This document shows positions 9,786 through 18,067 of a DNA stretch of 64,000 bases, piece by piece. The DNA comes from Marinobacter denitrificans (GTDB taxonomy: Bacteria > Pseudomonadota > Gammaproteobacteria > Pseudomonadales > Oleiphilaceae), in NCBI RefSeq assembly GCF_008795955.1, contig NZ_VMHN01000002.1, positions 496,001 through 560,000 on the forward strand, given 5' to 3'. A program made the position numbers and the translations under genes. The notes under the pieces were generated by a model, which had not been told where the DNA came from, made no database searches, and worked only from the letters and a program-made list of their open reading frames with translations. How positions within the stretch are numbered: position 1 is the first letter of the stretch; every line of letters starts with the position of its first letter.

Positions 9786-10388
9786 ATGAAGACTTGTAGC
9801 GGCATTGGTAAGCGTTTTGTCCCGGCACTCATTATCGGATTTGCGATTTCAACCGCGGCTTTTGCACAGGAAGCGATAGAGATGGAGGACCATGTGCTTT
9901 CCGATGGCAAACTTGATGACAAGGATCTGGCGGCGGTGGTCAAGGTTGCTCAGCGCCATCTCAAGGAAATGACGGATGCGGCTGTCAACAAGGCTGGTGA
10001 TGAGCTGGAGGAAGCAGGGATTTTCCGGCCCATGGCGTTCATGGTGATGAAGTCCGACAAGGTTCAGCAGATGAGGTTGGCTGACGAAGCCGAGGAGGCA
10101 CCGGGGCAGGTGAAAGTTTTGATGTACCGCGCGGGGCTGAAGTCGATCGCCCGTCGGGGCGAAATCCATTCAGCGATAATTGCTTATCCTGGAAGCGTTG
10201 AGAAAGATGGCGAGACGATTCGCGCGATGGCTCTGGAGCACGAACATCGCCTGGGGGTTTCCGGCATCAAGCTGATTCCGGTCAGTCTCGAAAACGGGGA
10301 AGCAAGTTTTGGTGAGCCCATGTCCCAGGACAAGCCGTTCCAGATTTTTTATGACGAAAAAGAAAATAATTCTGAAAACGGTAACTGA
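9786..10388 (+). CDS. Exported protein of unknown function
   Basis: 200 residues. A typical Sec signal peptide (basic start, hydrophobic stretch, cleavage after AAFA near residue 27) leads an acidic, mostly helical mature protein with a highly charged C-terminus (DEKENNSENGN). I do not recognise the family. Its position just upstream of a DUF6160 gene, on the same strand with 176 bp between them, suggests but does not prove a link with that secreted protein. The ATG is preceded by a short, purine-rich GAGGGCAG. Confidence 0.75.
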   Translation: MKTCSGIGKRFVPALIIGFAISTAAFAQEAIEMEDHVLSDGKLDDKDLAAVVKVAQRHLKEMTDAAVNKAGDELEEAGIFRPMAFMVMKSDKVQQMRLADEAEEAPGQVKVLMYRAGLKSIARRGEIHSAIIAYPGSVEKDGETIRAMALEHEHRLGVSGIKLIPVSLENGEASFGEPMSQDKPFQIFYDEKENNSENGN

Positions 10389-10445
10389 TTGAAAATATGG
10401 AAATATTCGTTGAATTATTAATAAGTGATTTGTTTTGTGACATTT

Positions 10446-10488
10446 TGTGAATGTATTCACGGAACCGGAGTGTAAAACAATCTTAAAT
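10446..10488 (+). promoter_or_regulatory. Candidate CRP/Vfr-dependent promoter of the DUF6160 gene
   Basis: TGTGA-ATGTAT-TCACG (10446-10461) matches the CRP/Vfr consensus at nine of ten positions. A -10-like TTAAAT lies at 10483-10488. With a start site near 10495 the CRP site would be centred at about -41.5, the class II activation position. A second TTTTGTGA half-site lies just upstream (about 10433-10440). The leader to the ATG at 10565 is about 70 bases and ends in a strong AAGGAG (10553-10558). Confidence 0.5.
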
Positions 10489-10564
10489 GGAGTGGTGAGG
10501 TTGAGCCTCACACCAAGACTAAAAGTTCAACTGGATAACAATAAGTTCAATCAAGGAGAACAAT

Positions 10565-11500
10565 ATGAAAGGCCTGAAGAAAATTGCACTGGCAACCGCA
10601 GTTGCCGCCGCGCCCTTCGCCGCTCAAGCAGAGCTGCAGGCGATGGACGACAGCATGATGGGTAACGTCACCGGTCAGGCCGGTGTGACCATCGAGCTGG
10701 AAACCCAGGTAAGCATCGGACAGTTCACCTACACGGACGAAGGTACCTTCGCTGTTAAGGACATCGAACTGGGTGGTGCCCTGGCCAGTAGCTCACAGTC
10801 TGCTGCTGATTACGCTGCTGCAACTGGTGCCGGTGAACTGCTCGACCAATTGAAGATCGACATCGACATCGCTGACGATGGTGACGCGATCATTCACGTT
10901 GGCTCCCTGCAGACCGATGGCAGTGGCAACCCGGTTCCCATCGACTGGGGTTTCACCGCCGGCTCCATGGAGCTTGACGGTAACGGCGGCCAGAACACCG
11001 TTCTGGTTTCCAACATGGACGCTTGGGGTCTTCTCGGCGCACTGGACATCGTTGTTGATACTGACGACGTAGACGGCCAGGCCGGCACTGGTACCCTGAA
11101 CATCGACGCGGCGTTCACTGTGAACGAAATGAGCTTCGACGTTGAATTCCTGGGCATCGGTGTTCGCGGTATGACCATCAACAGCTCTGAGGCTGGCGGC
11201 GAAGTTCTCGGTGAAACCGCCCTGGTCGAAATCTTCGCAGAGGACCCGACTGCTCCGACTGCAGCAGAGCTGCGTAAGGTTGGACTGGCACAGGCTGGCT
11301 TCGCCATCGTTGGTCTGGATGTCTACAAGGGCAGCGGCCTGGGTGCTTCCACAGCAACCGACGTACTGCGTGTAGATGTTGAAGACGTCCTGATGGACAT
11401 CAACGTTGCCGAAACCGTTATCGGTGGTGCAAACATCGGTACTATCGGTATCGACAACCTGCACATCAGCAACACCAAGCTGGCTGTTTACGGTCACTAA
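10565..11500 (+). CDS. DUF6160 family secreted protein (FilA-like)
   Basis: 311 residues with a clear signal peptide (cleavage after AAQA, about residue 22), then the MGNVTGQAGVTIELET segment that I recognise as typical of DUF6160 proteins, some annotated as FilA-like pilus-system proteins in Acinetobacter. The mature protein is acidic, rich in Gly, Asp and Val, has no cysteine and looks beta-rich. It has a near-ideal ribosome site, a candidate CRP/Vfr promoter and a strong terminator 26 bp after the stop, so it is probably a highly expressed single-gene unit. Its biochemical role is not known to me. Confidence 0.8.
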   Translation: MKGLKKIALATAVAAAPFAAQAELQAMDDSMMGNVTGQAGVTIELETQVSIGQFTYTDEGTFAVKDIELGGALASSSQSAADYAAATGAGELLDQLKIDIDIADDGDAIIHVGSLQTDGSGNPVPIDWGFTAGSMELDGNGGQNTVLVSNMDAWGLLGALDIVVDTDDVDGQAGTGTLNIDAAFTVNEMSFDVEFLGIGVRGMTINSSEAGGEVLGETALVEIFAEDPTAPTAAELRKVGLAQAGFAIVGLDVYKGSGLGASTATDVLRVDVEDVLMDINVAETVIGGANIGTIGIDNLHISNTKLAVYGH

Positions 11501-11526
11501 GCTGACCGGATAACAACTCCGGTGTG

Positions 11527-11554
11527 AACGCCCCGCTCTGCGGGGCGTTTTTTT
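11527..11554 (+). terminator. Rho-independent terminator of the DUF6160 gene
   Basis: AACGCCCCGC (11527-11536) and GCGGGGCGTT (11540-11549) form a perfect 10-bp GC-rich stem with a 3-base loop, followed by seven T (11548-11554). Confidence 0.95.
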
Positions 11555-11577
11555 ATGCCTGAGCATTTCTCAGACAT

Positions 11578-11617
11578 AAAAAAGAGCGGCGCCTTTACCA
11601 GGTTGCCGCTCTTTTTT
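11578..11617. terminator. Bidirectional terminator
   Basis: A perfect 13-bp stem, AAAAAAGAGCGGC (11578-11590) with GCCGCTCTTTTTT (11605-11617). It is A-rich on the left and T-rich on the right, so it can terminate in both directions: leftward for the gene at 11650-12282, and as a second stop for the DUF6160 transcript. Confidence 0.85.
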
Positions 11618-11649
11618 GTTTGCGAGGTGACTCGATGGAAGTTGCAGGC

Positions 11650-12282
11650 TTACTGATCCGGCACCTTGATAGAAAGATCAAACCCGCCACCGGGCCGTGG
11701 CGTCAGGGTTACCGGCCCCTCGTTAATGCCATGGGGCACCTGGATATTATCAATGCCAGGCGGATTGCCGATGGAAAAGTTCAGGTTCTGGCCGTCGAAG
11801 CCGATACCCAGCTGGTCGTTAAGGAATGTTTGGGTGAAGGGCTCATCCGGTATCTGTGCCTGCTGCCCGAATATGATGGGCGGAATGTTCGGCGTCAGAT
11901 CCCGTGGTGGCTGCGCTCGTGCCAGTTCTTCCTGAGGCAGAAGCAGGGCACGTCTGAGAAACTCCTCTTCCGCATTTTCCAGTGCGTCGGCCTTGCCTTC
12001 ACGCTGGAAGCGTTCAAGCGCGTCGCGATAGGCTTCTTCTTCTGCTTCTGTCAGCACCGGTTCTCCCGGTGAGATGGTAAGAGAGCGGAGAATCTGCTTG
12101 CGGTCCGCTTCTGTTTTCTGCCTTTGCTTGGGAACCACAATAACGGCGGAATCCTTCACGTAGGTTTCTACCATTTCATCAGATGTCATGGATTGCACAC
12201 CTGCCATTAATGGCGAGGCGAAGGATGCAGCCAGGCCAGCTGTCCCGGCGAGTGCAGTGTAAAGGGGGGTGCGGCGTATCAT
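11650..12282 (-). CDS. Exported protein of unknown function
   Basis: 210 residues from ATG 12282, chosen because AAGAGG lies eight bases upstream (12291-12296); a TTG at 12306 would add eight residues before the natural signal peptide. The signal peptide (MIRRTPLYTALAGTAGLAAS) ends near ASPLMA. The mature protein has a charged helical segment (about residues 75-120) and a proline/glycine-rich C-terminal half. It faces the DUF6160 gene across two terminators. I do not recognise the family; the shared location of three exported unknowns may mean a common envelope function. Confidence 0.75.
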   Translation of the reverse strand: MIRRTPLYTALAGTAGLAASFASPLMAGVQSMTSDEMVETYVKDSAVIVVPKQRQKTEADRKQILRSLTISPGEPVLTEAEEEAYRDALERFQREGKADALENAEEEFLRRALLLPQEELARAQPPRDLTPNIPPIIFGQQAQIPDEPFTQTFLNDQLGIGFDGQNLNFSIGNPPGIDNIQVPHGINEGPVTLTPRPGGGFDLSIKVPDQ

Positions 12283-12503
12283 GACGTAGCCTCTTGCCGT
12301 GTCCAAACGCGAAAATGAGGCGCTGCTGAATTTCGACTGCAGTCAGTAGGCTCCTTACTACAAGTATTCGGCCGCACGGGCCGTATTTCAAGCCATTTCT
12401 ATGGCATTTGTGATCAGAATCGGAGTATTTGCAGTATTCTTCTGCAACGGCCCTTAAAGGTGTTTATAGTCGTGGCTGATCGATCCGGTTTTACAGGGTA
12501 TTT

Positions 12504-13541
12504 ATGTTGAAGGTAATTCGAAAACGCTGGCAGCAGTGGGTGAACCAGCGGATACCCCGCTCCGACCAGCGCGTGTTCGGGCAGCGCAACATCTTTATAC
12601 TGCCGACCGGGGCCGGTGTCGTATTTGGCGCACTGTTACTGATCATGCTGATCACCGGTATCAACTACCAGAACAGCCTGATTTACCTGCTCACGTTCCT
12701 TCTTGGTGCCGTGGTGGTAGCGGCCATGCATCAGACCCACCGCAATCTGTCAGGGCTGGAACTGACTCTGATCCAGGCCGGCGAGGGCTTTGCCGGCGGT
12801 CTCATCCCGTTTCGTTTGCGCGCAGTCTCTCCTCGCCACGATACCCTGGCCCTGTCCCTGGCCTGCGATGATGTCATTCTGACGCAGCAGCATATACCGG
12901 CCGGGCAACAGGCAGACGTGAGCCTCTCTGTTCCCTCGTACCAGCGCGGCTACCTGCAACCGGATCGCATCCTGGTGGAAACCCGCTTTCCATTCGGGTT
13001 GTTCCGCGCCTGGTCCTGGTTGCGGCCGGTTACCTCCGCCATTGTCTATCCCAATCCGCTGGCCGCGCCAGACGTTGCGAGCACGGTGCAGGATGGCGAT
13101 GAACAGTCCCGAACCCGCTCCCTTGATGGCAATGATCATGCAGATATCCGGCCCTGGCGCGAAGGCGATATGAGCCAGCGGGTTCAGTGGAAGCGCTATG
13201 CCCGCACCGGTGAAATGGTGATTGCGGACTGGGAGGGAGAACAGGGTAGCCCCCACTGGCTCGATTACGAGGCCTTCGCCGGGGTGGATCGGGAGCTACG
13301 GCTGGGCTACCTGGCGCATCAGGTGCTTGAGCGTTCGCGGAGCAATAGCCGTTTCGGGCTCAACCTGCCCGGCCAGGTTATCGAGCCCGATACCGGGGCT
13401 GCGCATACCAGCCGCTGCCTGAAGGCACTGGCCATTTTCGGCCTTGAGCAGCCTCGAGAGGGAGGGCCTCTTACCTATGGTACCCGTGCAGGCGAAGGTT
13501 CCAGGCCTGTGGCTGCTGCCGGTGGGAGGGGAGCTATATGA
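12504..13541 (+). CDS. DUF58 domain-containing membrane protein
   Basis: 345 residues. Two hydrophobic segments near the N-terminus (about 33-50 and 56-75) anchor the protein. The DUF58 signature, RSLDGNDHADIRPWREGD followed by WKRYARTGE, lies in the C-terminal half. DUF58 proteins normally sit in an operon with a MoxR AAA+ ATPase and a transglutaminase-like protein. Here the transglutaminase (tgpA) follows with a 4-bp overlap, but no MoxR gene precedes it: the upstream neighbour is the divergent exported unknown. An Ala/Gly-rich tail ends the protein. Confidence 0.88.
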   Translation: MLKVIRKRWQQWVNQRIPRSDQRVFGQRNIFILPTGAGVVFGALLLIMLITGINYQNSLIYLLTFLLGAVVVAAMHQTHRNLSGLELTLIQAGEGFAGGLIPFRLRAVSPRHDTLALSLACDDVILTQQHIPAGQQADVSLSVPSYQRGYLQPDRILVETRFPFGLFRAWSWLRPVTSAIVYPNPLAAPDVASTVQDGDEQSRTRSLDGNDHADIRPWREGDMSQRVQWKRYARTGEMVIADWEGEQGSPHWLDYEAFAGVDRELRLGYLAHQVLERSRSNSRFGLNLPGQVIEPDTGAAHTSRCLKALAIFGLEQPREGGPLTYGTRAGEGSRPVAAAGGRGAI

Positions 13542-15640
13542 TAATACGTGGTGGAAACCGGGGTTCTGTCAGTGACTCTGGCGAAACCACCGAGTTGGTT
13601 TCGGGCAGGGCGCTGATATGGCTGATTGCCAGCTTCGCGCTGCTGCTGGTGCCGCAATGGGACCGGTTGCCAATCTGGTTGGTCGCCAGTTGCGCCGGAC
13701 TTGCGGGCTGGCGCTGGCTGGCTCAGTCCGGGCGCCTGAGATTGCCGGGCAAATGGTTGCGAAGCGGTATTATGCTGGCCCTGGTGGCGGTCTACATAGC
13801 CACGGTCCAGGGACGCTTCACGGTGGAGACGGCGTCGTCTTTCTTCGTGCTGGCAGTAGGGCTGAAATGGCTGGAGACCCGCTCGGTGCGCGATTTCTAT
13901 GTGCTGTTTTTCATTCTGGTGTATCTCGCCACGGTCAATTTTCTGTTTCATCAGGAAATCCACTGGAGTGTCATTAACCTGGTTGGGGTTGCCTTGCTGC
14001 TTGTCGGCCTGCAGGTAGTCAATGCACCTGATATTCCGGGCGCCATGAAATCAGGTTGGCGGCGCCTGGGCATGATGTTGTTGAAAACCCTGCCGATTGT
14101 GGTGCTTCTGTTTGTGTTCTTTCCCCGCATGGCCCCGTTGTGGAGTGTGCCGCTGGTCTCAGGGGAAGCGCGCACGGGTATCAGCGATACCATGACACCT
14201 GGCGACATTTCCAGTCTTGCCCAGAGCAGTGAGCGGGCTTTCCGGGTGACCTTTGGTGGCCAAATTCCTCCCTACCGGGACCGTTACTGGCGCGGGCTGA
14301 TTCTGGACCGGCTGGATGGTGAAACCTGGCAGCAAGGTTCCGGGCGCCAGTTCCGCAGGCCCGGGCGGGTTTCCGTTGACGGCGGTGTGGGTAAGCTGTC
14401 ACCGGACCAGTACGATGTGTTGATGGAACCCACGGACCAGACCTGGGCTTTCGCCCTGGAAAATTCCAAGGCCGTCTCCGACAACGTCAAGCCCAACGAT
14501 CAGGGCCTTTTCCGCTTTGACCGGCCAGCCGACAGTGCAGTGCGGTACCGCATGGCGCTCACCGACGACAACCCGGCCGGTCAAGCCGGAGCAGCACCGG
14601 AGGAGGTCCAGCGCTATCTCCAATTGCCCCGTTCAGGCAATCCCAGAGCCCGGGCACTTGCCGAAGATCTGGCCGCCGAGTACAGCAACCCGCAGGCTAT
14701 TGTTCAGCACTTGCTGGACCGCTTTCGCGAACAGGAATATTTTTACACCCTGCGCCCGCCTGCCATGCCCGATGACGGTATCGACGCTTTGCTGTTCGAT
14801 GAAAAACGGGGGTTCTGTGCCCACTATGCCGGCGCCGCTACTTTTGTGCTCCGCGCTGCCGGTATTCCGGCACGGGTGGTTGTAGGCTACCAGGGTGGTG
14901 ACTCCGGAGCCGATGACGAATACCTCATTATTCGCCAATACGACGCCCATGCCTGGGTGGAAGTCTGGTTGCCGGGGCAGGGCTGGGTGCGTATGGATCC
15001 AACCGCGGCTATCGCTCCGCAAAGGATTGAGTCAGGCTTGCGGGATGCCATGGCAGAGGAGGGTTCGTTTCTGGAAAATGAATGGGCTTCCCCGCAGCGC
15101 TATGGCGACATGGCGGTGCTTCAGTGGGCCTCTCTTAAACTGGACCTGATGAACTACCACTGGCAGCGCTGGGTGGTGGGCTACCAGGGCCAGTCCCAAA
15201 TGGACCTGATGTCGCGGTTGCCGGGCGGTATCGGCCTGCGGGAGCTCGGTTATATTACCGCCGGCATCATAGGCGCCGGCCTGCTGCTCGCGGGATTGGT
15301 GACGGCCTGGCAGTACCGTCGCGTTGAAATCCGGGATCCGATTGGGCGCACGGTGACACGTTGGCACCGACTGTGTGATCGCGCTGGCGTTCCCGTACGA
15401 CATGGCGAGACGCCGTCCCAGCTGGCAGGCCGACTGGCCCGGGCCAGGCCCGCGGCGGCAGGGACCGCAAACGCTTTTGCCCGCATGGTTAACAAACATT
15501 ACTATGGGAGCGAATCTGAGACTGAAAAACGGGGCGATCTTGCCAGAATGAAGCGGTTGCTGATAACCATGAAACGACAGGCCGACCGTAAACCACAAGT
15601 TAATCGCCGGCCCTCGGGTGCGCCAGAGGGAAACCATTGA
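13538..15640 (+). CDS. tgpA: DUF3488 / transglutaminase-like membrane protein TgpA
   Basis: 700 residues. A cluster of hydrophobic segments occupies about residues 24-200, followed by a periplasmic transglutaminase-like domain with its triad visible as Cys427 (GFCAHYAG), His471 (YDAHAWVE) and Asp487 (MDPTAA). A further membrane segment lies near 570-590 and a cytoplasmic tail follows. Homologues in Pseudomonas aeruginosa (TgpA) are essential, with an unknown envelope role. The start ATG overlaps the DUF58 stop (ATGA), so the two are translationally coupled; holB follows ten bases after the stop. Confidence 0.9.
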   Translation: MIIRGGNRGSVSDSGETTELVSGRALIWLIASFALLLVPQWDRLPIWLVASCAGLAGWRWLAQSGRLRLPGKWLRSGIMLALVAVYIATVQGRFTVETASSFFVLAVGLKWLETRSVRDFYVLFFILVYLATVNFLFHQEIHWSVINLVGVALLLVGLQVVNAPDIPGAMKSGWRRLGMMLLKTLPIVVLLFVFFPRMAPLWSVPLVSGEARTGISDTMTPGDISSLAQSSERAFRVTFGGQIPPYRDRYWRGLILDRLDGETWQQGSGRQFRRPGRVSVDGGVGKLSPDQYDVLMEPTDQTWAFALENSKAVSDNVKPNDQGLFRFDRPADSAVRYRMALTDDNPAGQAGAAPEEVQRYLQLPRSGNPRARALAEDLAAEYSNPQAIVQHLLDRFREQEYFYTLRPPAMPDDGIDALLFDEKRGFCAHYAGAATFVLRAAGIPARVVVGYQGGDSGADDEYLIIRQYDAHAWVEVWLPGQGWVRMDPTAAIAPQRIESGLRDAMAEEGSFLENEWASPQRYGDMAVLQWASLKLDLMNYHWQRWVVGYQGQSQMDLMSRLPGGIGLRELGYITAGIIGAGLLLAGLVTAWQYRRVEIRDPIGRTVTRWHRLCDRAGVPVRHGETPSQLAGRLARARPAAAGTANAFARMVNKHYYGSESETEKRGDLARMKRLLITMKRQADRKPQVNRRPSGAPEGNH

Positions 15641-15650
15641 AGGTGAACAA

Positions 15651-16676
15651 GTGAACACGTCCATAGCAACAATGGCCTGGCTACAGGATAGCTGGGGCAG
15701 GCTCATGCAGCGCATGAGTGACGGTCGGCTGCCCCATGCACTGCTGGTGACCGGCGAAAATGGCGTCGGTAAACGCCTGTTCGCAGACGCCCTGGCAGGG
15801 CTGCTGGTCTGTGAGAGGCCTGATATGGCCGGCGGCGCGCCCTGTAGCGAATGCAAACAGTGTGAACTGGTGTCTGCCGGCACCCATCCGGATATCCGGG
15901 TTTACACCCCGGAAAAGTCCCGGATGATAAAGATCGACCAGGTTCGCGCACTGTCTTCGTTTGCGGTGGGGTCCCCCCAGGTGGCGTCTCGTAAGGTGGC
16001 CATCATCGACCGCGCTGACCAGCTCAACATCAATTCCGCCAATGCTTTGTTAAAGACGCTGGAAGAGCCGGCTGACGATGTTACGCTCGTTCTGCTTCAG
16101 GAAAGTGGCAGGCCGGTATTGCCCACCATCCGTTCGCGGTGCCAGAGTTTGCTGATTGCAACGCCGGGAAAGGAGCAGGCTGCCGGCTGGCTGGCCGGTG
16201 CGGTAAGTGAACTGGACGATGACGGTCGTCCCACACCCGAACAGTGTGAAAAGGCCCTGAGCCTGGCCGCCAATGCACCACGCCTTGCCCTGGAGTATGT
16301 TACCGGTGATTTCATCACTCTCAGGGACGAAGCGCTGGAGAACTTCCGGTGCTTTATGAAAGGGCAGCTCTCCCTTGCCGAGGCGGCAAAGCCTTTCAAG
16401 GCCATGGGGCTTGAAAGCGCGTTGTGGCTTTTCGAAGGCTGGGCTGGCGATCTGGCTCGTATCGGTGCGGGTAGCGCGCCCAGAGATAAAGACGCAGCGG
16501 AGATGCTGGCATTCCTGGCCAGCCATAATCCGCCCTGGCGTGCCCATGAACTTCTGGATGCCATCCACGAATCGCGGTCAGCCGGTGTCTATAATGTGAA
16601 TCCCGAACTGGAGGCAGGGCGGTTACTCATTGCCTGGCAAAAACTCATGCCGGTGCGTCGTTCCGCCGCGGGATAA
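15651..16676 (+). CDS. holB: DNA polymerase III delta' subunit
   Basis: 341 residues from GTG 15651; upstream GAAGGTGAA supplies the ribosome site. An earlier GTG at 15618 would overlap tgpA, and ATG 15672 is another option. It is a clamp-loader AAA+ subunit that opens the beta clamp with tau and delta. A Walker-A-like GENGVGKR is visible, along with a zinc module of four cysteines (CERPDM...CSECKQC) and the NALLKTLEEP segment of sensor/SRC type. The usual partner tmk is not upstream here; instead tgpA is. pilZ follows as in Pseudomonas. Confidence 0.92.
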   Translation: MNTSIATMAWLQDSWGRLMQRMSDGRLPHALLVTGENGVGKRLFADALAGLLVCERPDMAGGAPCSECKQCELVSAGTHPDIRVYTPEKSRMIKIDQVRALSSFAVGSPQVASRKVAIIDRADQLNINSANALLKTLEEPADDVTLVLLQESGRPVLPTIRSRCQSLLIATPGKEQAAGWLAGAVSELDDDGRPTPEQCEKALSLAANAPRLALEYVTGDFITLRDEALENFRCFMKGQLSLAEAAKPFKAMGLESALWLFEGWAGDLARIGAGSAPRDKDAAEMLAFLASHNPPWRAHELLDAIHESRSAGVYNVNPELEAGRLLIAWQKLMPVRRSAAG

Positions 16677-16790
16677 TTTTCCCGGCCAGGTGCCTGGCAG
16701 GATAGGGCAGTTTCTGCCGACTACTGCTATGATTGCGAAATATCAGGAGTTTCTTAACTCCGGTCATCAAAAAAGAGATAGGTGTTTACT

Positions 16791-17141
16791 ATGGGGCCCG
16801 GTTTTGGCGCGCGCAGTGGCATTCTTACCCTGACGATCAAGGACAAGGCGGTACTTTATGCCGCCTATATGCCTTATATCCGTCAGGGAGGCCTGTTTAT
16901 CCCCACGCAGAAGCAATACCAGCTGGGGGACGAAGTTTTTCTGTTGCTCAACCTGATGGACGAGCCGGAAAAAATCCCGGTGGCTGGCAAGGTGATCTGG
17001 ATTACCCCGAAAGGCGCCCAGGGTAACCGGGCTGCGGGCATTGGTGTCCAGTTCAACGGCGACGATGAGACCGCACGCACCAAGATTGAATCCTATCTGG
17101 CGGGATCACTGAGTTCTGACCGACCCACCCACACCATGTAA
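16791..17141 (+). CDS. pilZ: Type IV pilus PilZ protein
   Basis: 116 residues from ATG 16791, with AGGTG seven bases upstream; GTG 16782 would add three residues. The sequence GGLFIPTQKQYQLGDEVFLL and the region VAGKVIWITPKGAQG match the classical PilZ needed for type IV pilus assembly. Like that protein it lacks the RxxxR motif of cyclic-di-GMP-binding PilZ domains, so it most likely works through PilB/FimX-type contacts and not as a c-di-GMP sensor. The holB-pilZ order is conserved in Pseudomonas. Confidence 0.93.
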   Translation: MGPGFGARSGILTLTIKDKAVLYAAYMPYIRQGGLFIPTQKQYQLGDEVFLLLNLMDEPEKIPVAGKVIWITPKGAQGNRAAGIGVQFNGDDETARTKIESYLAGSLSSDRPTHTM

Positions 17142-17149
17142 GTGTTTCA

Positions 17150-18067
17150 ATGAATGATACTGCACTGGATACCCCTCCTGATGCCGGCATCTCGCATCGG
17201 GAAATAGATTGGCCATTGCGTCATATCACCCTCGCCGGGCTGCACTGGCCCGCTGCCAGCACCACTAACGACTGCCCGGTACTGATGCTTCATGGTTGGC
17301 TGGACAACGCGTTGTCTTTTGCCCGGTTGGCGCCGGAACTGTCCGACCACCGCGATGTCTATTCCATTGATATGGCAGGCCATGGCCATTCCGGGCACCG
17401 GCCTCCGGGTCAGGGCTACCTGTTGATGGATTATGTCGCGGACCTGGCGGAACTGGTTGAGACCGGCTTCAACAGAGGAGGATGCGGCAAGATTGATCTT
17501 GTTGGTCACTCCCTCGGTGGAATTGTCAGTGTGCTTTATGCGGCGGCTTTTCCCGAACGGGTACGGCGGCTGGTAATGATTGATAGCATCGGCCCCATCA
17601 GCCGCAAACCCGAGGAAGTTATCGGACAGATGCGCAAGGCGATTACCAAGCGAATGACGGGTTCCGGAAAACCGGTCGTATACCCTGATATCGCGGCCGC
17701 AGCCAAGGCCCGGGAGGGAGGAATGATTCCCCTGTCTCCTCCGGCCGCGCGGATGCTGGTTGCCCGAAGTATGAAACCATCAGGGGAAGGCTTTATGTGG
17801 CGGGCAGATCCCCGGCTACGTCATCCTTCGATGATCATGATGGACGAAGCACAGGTAACGGCGTGCCTCGAAAAGGTTGTTACTCCCACACGCTTTTTGC
17901 GTGCCGAGAAAGGGTTGCTTGCGAGTCGCCCGGAATTGGGTTCACGAATGAATGCCATTGCAGAGCTTGACCTGATAAACGTTCCGGGGGGCCATCACTG
18001 CCATCTCGAAGGAAATGTCGGTCCTGTTGTCGATGCAGTCAGAGGCTTTTTAGACGATGCAGAATAA
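17150..18067 (+). CDS. Alpha/beta hydrolase
   Basis: 305-residue alpha/beta-hydrolase-fold enzyme. The oxyanion segment is LMLHGWLDN, the nucleophile elbow is VGHSLGGI (Ser within GHSLGG), and a late PGGHHCHLEG supplies the catalytic histidine. The substrate cannot be inferred; serine-hydrolase esterase activity is likely. It starts eight bases after pilZ, and its end overlaps the next gene by 11 bp, so it is part of the holB-pilZ transcript. Pseudomonas has tatD after pilZ, so this neighbour differs. Confidence 0.85.
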   Translation: MNDTALDTPPDAGISHREIDWPLRHITLAGLHWPAASTTNDCPVLMLHGWLDNALSFARLAPELSDHRDVYSIDMAGHGHSGHRPPGQGYLLMDYVADLAELVETGFNRGGCGKIDLVGHSLGGIVSVLYAAAFPERVRRLVMIDSIGPISRKPEEVIGQMRKAITKRMTGSGKPVVYPDIAAAAKAREGGMIPLSPPAARMLVARSMKPSGEGFMWRADPRLRHPSMIMMDEAQVTACLEKVVTPTRFLRAEKGLLASRPELGSRMNAIAELDLINVPGGHHCHLEGNVGPVVDAVRGFLDDAE

